Shown here piece after piece: positions 5,059-5,910 of a stretch of DNA of 5,910 nt. The notes below the pieces were generated by a model. That model was not told where the DNA came from, ran no database searches, and saw nothing but the letters and a program-made list of their open reading frames with translations. This stretch comes from CAJXVY01 sp965660355 (GTDB lineage Bacteria > Actinomycetota > Actinomycetes > Actinomycetales > Microbacteriaceae). The DNA lies in assembly GCA_965660355.1 (NCBI GenBank), contig CBFHZN010000050.1, positions 1 through 5,910 on the forward strand, read 5' to 3'. The position numbers and the translations under genes were made by a program. Every line of letters begins with the position of its first letter. Position 1 is the stretch's first letter.

Positions 5059-5910
5059 ATATAGATTCCCAGGTTCCTAGGATTTCCTCTCTGCGTTCAT
5101 TCAGTTCAGGAAGGTCAACGGTTGTGTTGGCAGGTGTTGCAAACGAAGACCAAGACTCTGGTAATTCAACATCAGTTACCGGATACACATACATCAACTC
5201 AGGAACCGCTGATTGAAATTCATCACCCAGCATGAAATCAATTAGTTCTTGCGCACCACTTGGGTTTGCAGAACCTTCCAAGACCCCGGCAAACTCGGTT
5301 TGTCTGAAGCAGTCATCCAGCAGAGCTGCAGTTTGTGATTCACCGTTATCTCTGACCTCAGCAGAAGGAGATGATGCATAACTTAGAACAATCGGGTAAT
5401 CGCCTTCCCCACTCGATCCACTGAACTCAGTGAAGTAGGCATCCTCCCAACCAGAAGTTACTAAGACATCATTTGCTTTCAGTTCTTGCCAGTAATTTTC
5501 GTAGTCATCGCCAAGGGCAGCAACAGTTGAGGCAAGAAATGCCAACCCAGGAGAGCTACTCTTTGGGTTGGTGATAACAGTTAGACCTTTATAGGCCTCA
5601 TCGGTCAGGTCTTTCCAAGATGTTGGCGGGGTTATGCCAGCATCTTGGAAGTAGTAGCGGTCATAGTTGAAACAAACATCGCTAAAGTCGATGGCTGTGA
5701 ACTCGCCATCAACGATGCTGTTTTCCTCGGCAACACCTCGGAAGGTGTTATCGATTCCAAAAAATGCATCAGCGATTGGTTCGTCTTTACTCAGCACCAA
5801 CTGATTAGTCAGAGTCCCTGTGTCACCCATTCGGATGATCTCTAGTTCTAATCCAGAGTCTTCCTCGAAGCTTGCAATGAGTTCATCACTAATTGCAAAG
5901 CTATCGTGAG
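5051..5910 (-). CDS. thiB: Thiamine ABC transporter substrate-binding protein (ThiB/TbpA-like), 5' partial
   Basis: This is the binding protein of the importer; it captures thiamine or its phosphates outside the membrane and hands them to ThiP. The frame is open to the window end, so the N-terminus and signal peptide or lipobox are missing; the ATG at 5830 is internal because the residues before it still match the family. Similarity to E. coli TbpA, as I recall it, runs throughout: H-D-S-F at the open end (matching Y-D-S-F with the ligand Asp), AFFGIDNTF, the NPKSSSPGLAFL block (D-P-R-T-S-T-P-G-L in TbpA), TSGWEDAY (K-G-W-S-E-A-Y), VLSYASSP (V-L-S-Y-T-T-S-P) and MYVYPVTDVELP (W-M-Y-P-V-A-N-V-T-L-P). 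The Trp of the last block, a thiamine-stacking residue in TbpA, is not in the same place here. The gene overlaps thiP by 8 bp. Any TPP riboswitch would lie beyond the window. Confidence 0.87.
   Translation of the reverse strand, partial: HDSFAISDELIASFEEDSGLELEIIRMGDTGTLTNQLVLSKDEPIADAFFGIDNTFRGVAEENSIVDGEFTAIDFSDVCFNYDRYYFQDAGITPPTSWKDLTDEAYKGLTVITNPKSSSPGLAFLASTVAALGDDYENYWQELKANDVLVTSGWEDAYFTEFSGSSGEGDYPIVLSYASSPSAEVRDNGESQTAALLDDCFRQTEFAGVLEGSANPSGAQELIDFMLGDEFQSAVPELMYVYPVTDVELPESWSSFATPANTTVDLPELNERREEILGTWESIFE
5067..5070 (-). promoter_or_regulatory. Ribosome binding site that decides the TTG start of thiP
   Basis: On the minus strand GGGA ends 8 nt before the TTG at 5058-5056, inside the end of thiB. 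The only in-frame codons between the upstream stop (TAG, 5077-5079) and the TTG are not initiators, so this site together with the TTG is the best start. Confidence 0.5.

Noticed and set aside
5828..5830. ATG as a possible start of the binding-protein gene.
   Set aside because: The 26 codons upstream to the window end remain in frame and match the N-terminal part of ThiB (H-D-S-F and following residues), so this Met is internal and the gene is cut by the window edge.

Overview
The window is a gene-dense piece of bacterial chromosome, most likely from a streamlined actinobacterium. A small-genome freshwater or marine Microbacteriaceae lineage (Luna type, e.g. relatives of Rhodoluna or Aquiluna) is my best guess. 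The evidence is the flavour of the proteins (a PepO-type M13 peptidase ending in V-S-I-W, a THEM6-like thioesterase, a YjdJ-type mini-GNAT), moderate G+C (about 42-51% in the lines I hand-counted), very short or negative intergenic distances, and a -10 box placed for a leaderless transcript. The taxon is inference; no rRNA or marker gene is present.

Layout. (1) Positions 1-2231, plus strand: the 3' part of an M13 zinc metallopeptidase gene, then a hot-dog thioesterase gene 7 nt later, then an alpha/beta hydrolase (monoacylglycerol-lipase-like) gene 3 nt later; this looks like one transcription unit. (2) Positions 2203-2708, minus strand: a 93-residue YjdJ/NATD1-type acetyltransferase gene whose stop overlaps the start of a 75-residue membrane-anchored protein of unknown function (ATGA overlap). 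The small gene's 3' end overlaps the hydrolase tail by 29 bp. (3) Positions 2727-3578, plus strand: a beta-type amino-DNA methyltransferase gene starting with GTG only 18 bp from the divergent acetyltransferase start, with a TANNNT box exactly where a leaderless transcript needs it. No restriction gene is visible. (4) Positions 3517-5910, minus strand: a thiamine-type ABC importer, thiB (substrate-binding protein, cut by the window end) followed by thiP (fused two-half permease, TTG start, 8-bp overlap). The thiP 3' end overlaps the methyltransferase 3' end by 62 bp, and no thiQ ATPase gene follows.

How the genes work together. ThiB and ThiP would form the capture and membrane parts of a thiamine/TMP/TPP uptake system and need an ATPase encoded elsewhere. 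The plus-strand trio combines a peptidase with two ester/thioester hydrolases and suggests peptide and lipid turnover, without a proven common pathway. The methyltransferase sits between the acetyltransferase pair and the importer, with no free intergenic DNA on its 3' side. No gap above 18 bp lies between genes. I found no RNA gene, mobile element or CRISPR, and no convincing terminator. I see no clearly novel system; the most interesting points are the apparently solitary methyltransferase in the place where thiQ would be expected, its leaderless-type start, and the conserved-looking GNAT/small membrane protein pair.
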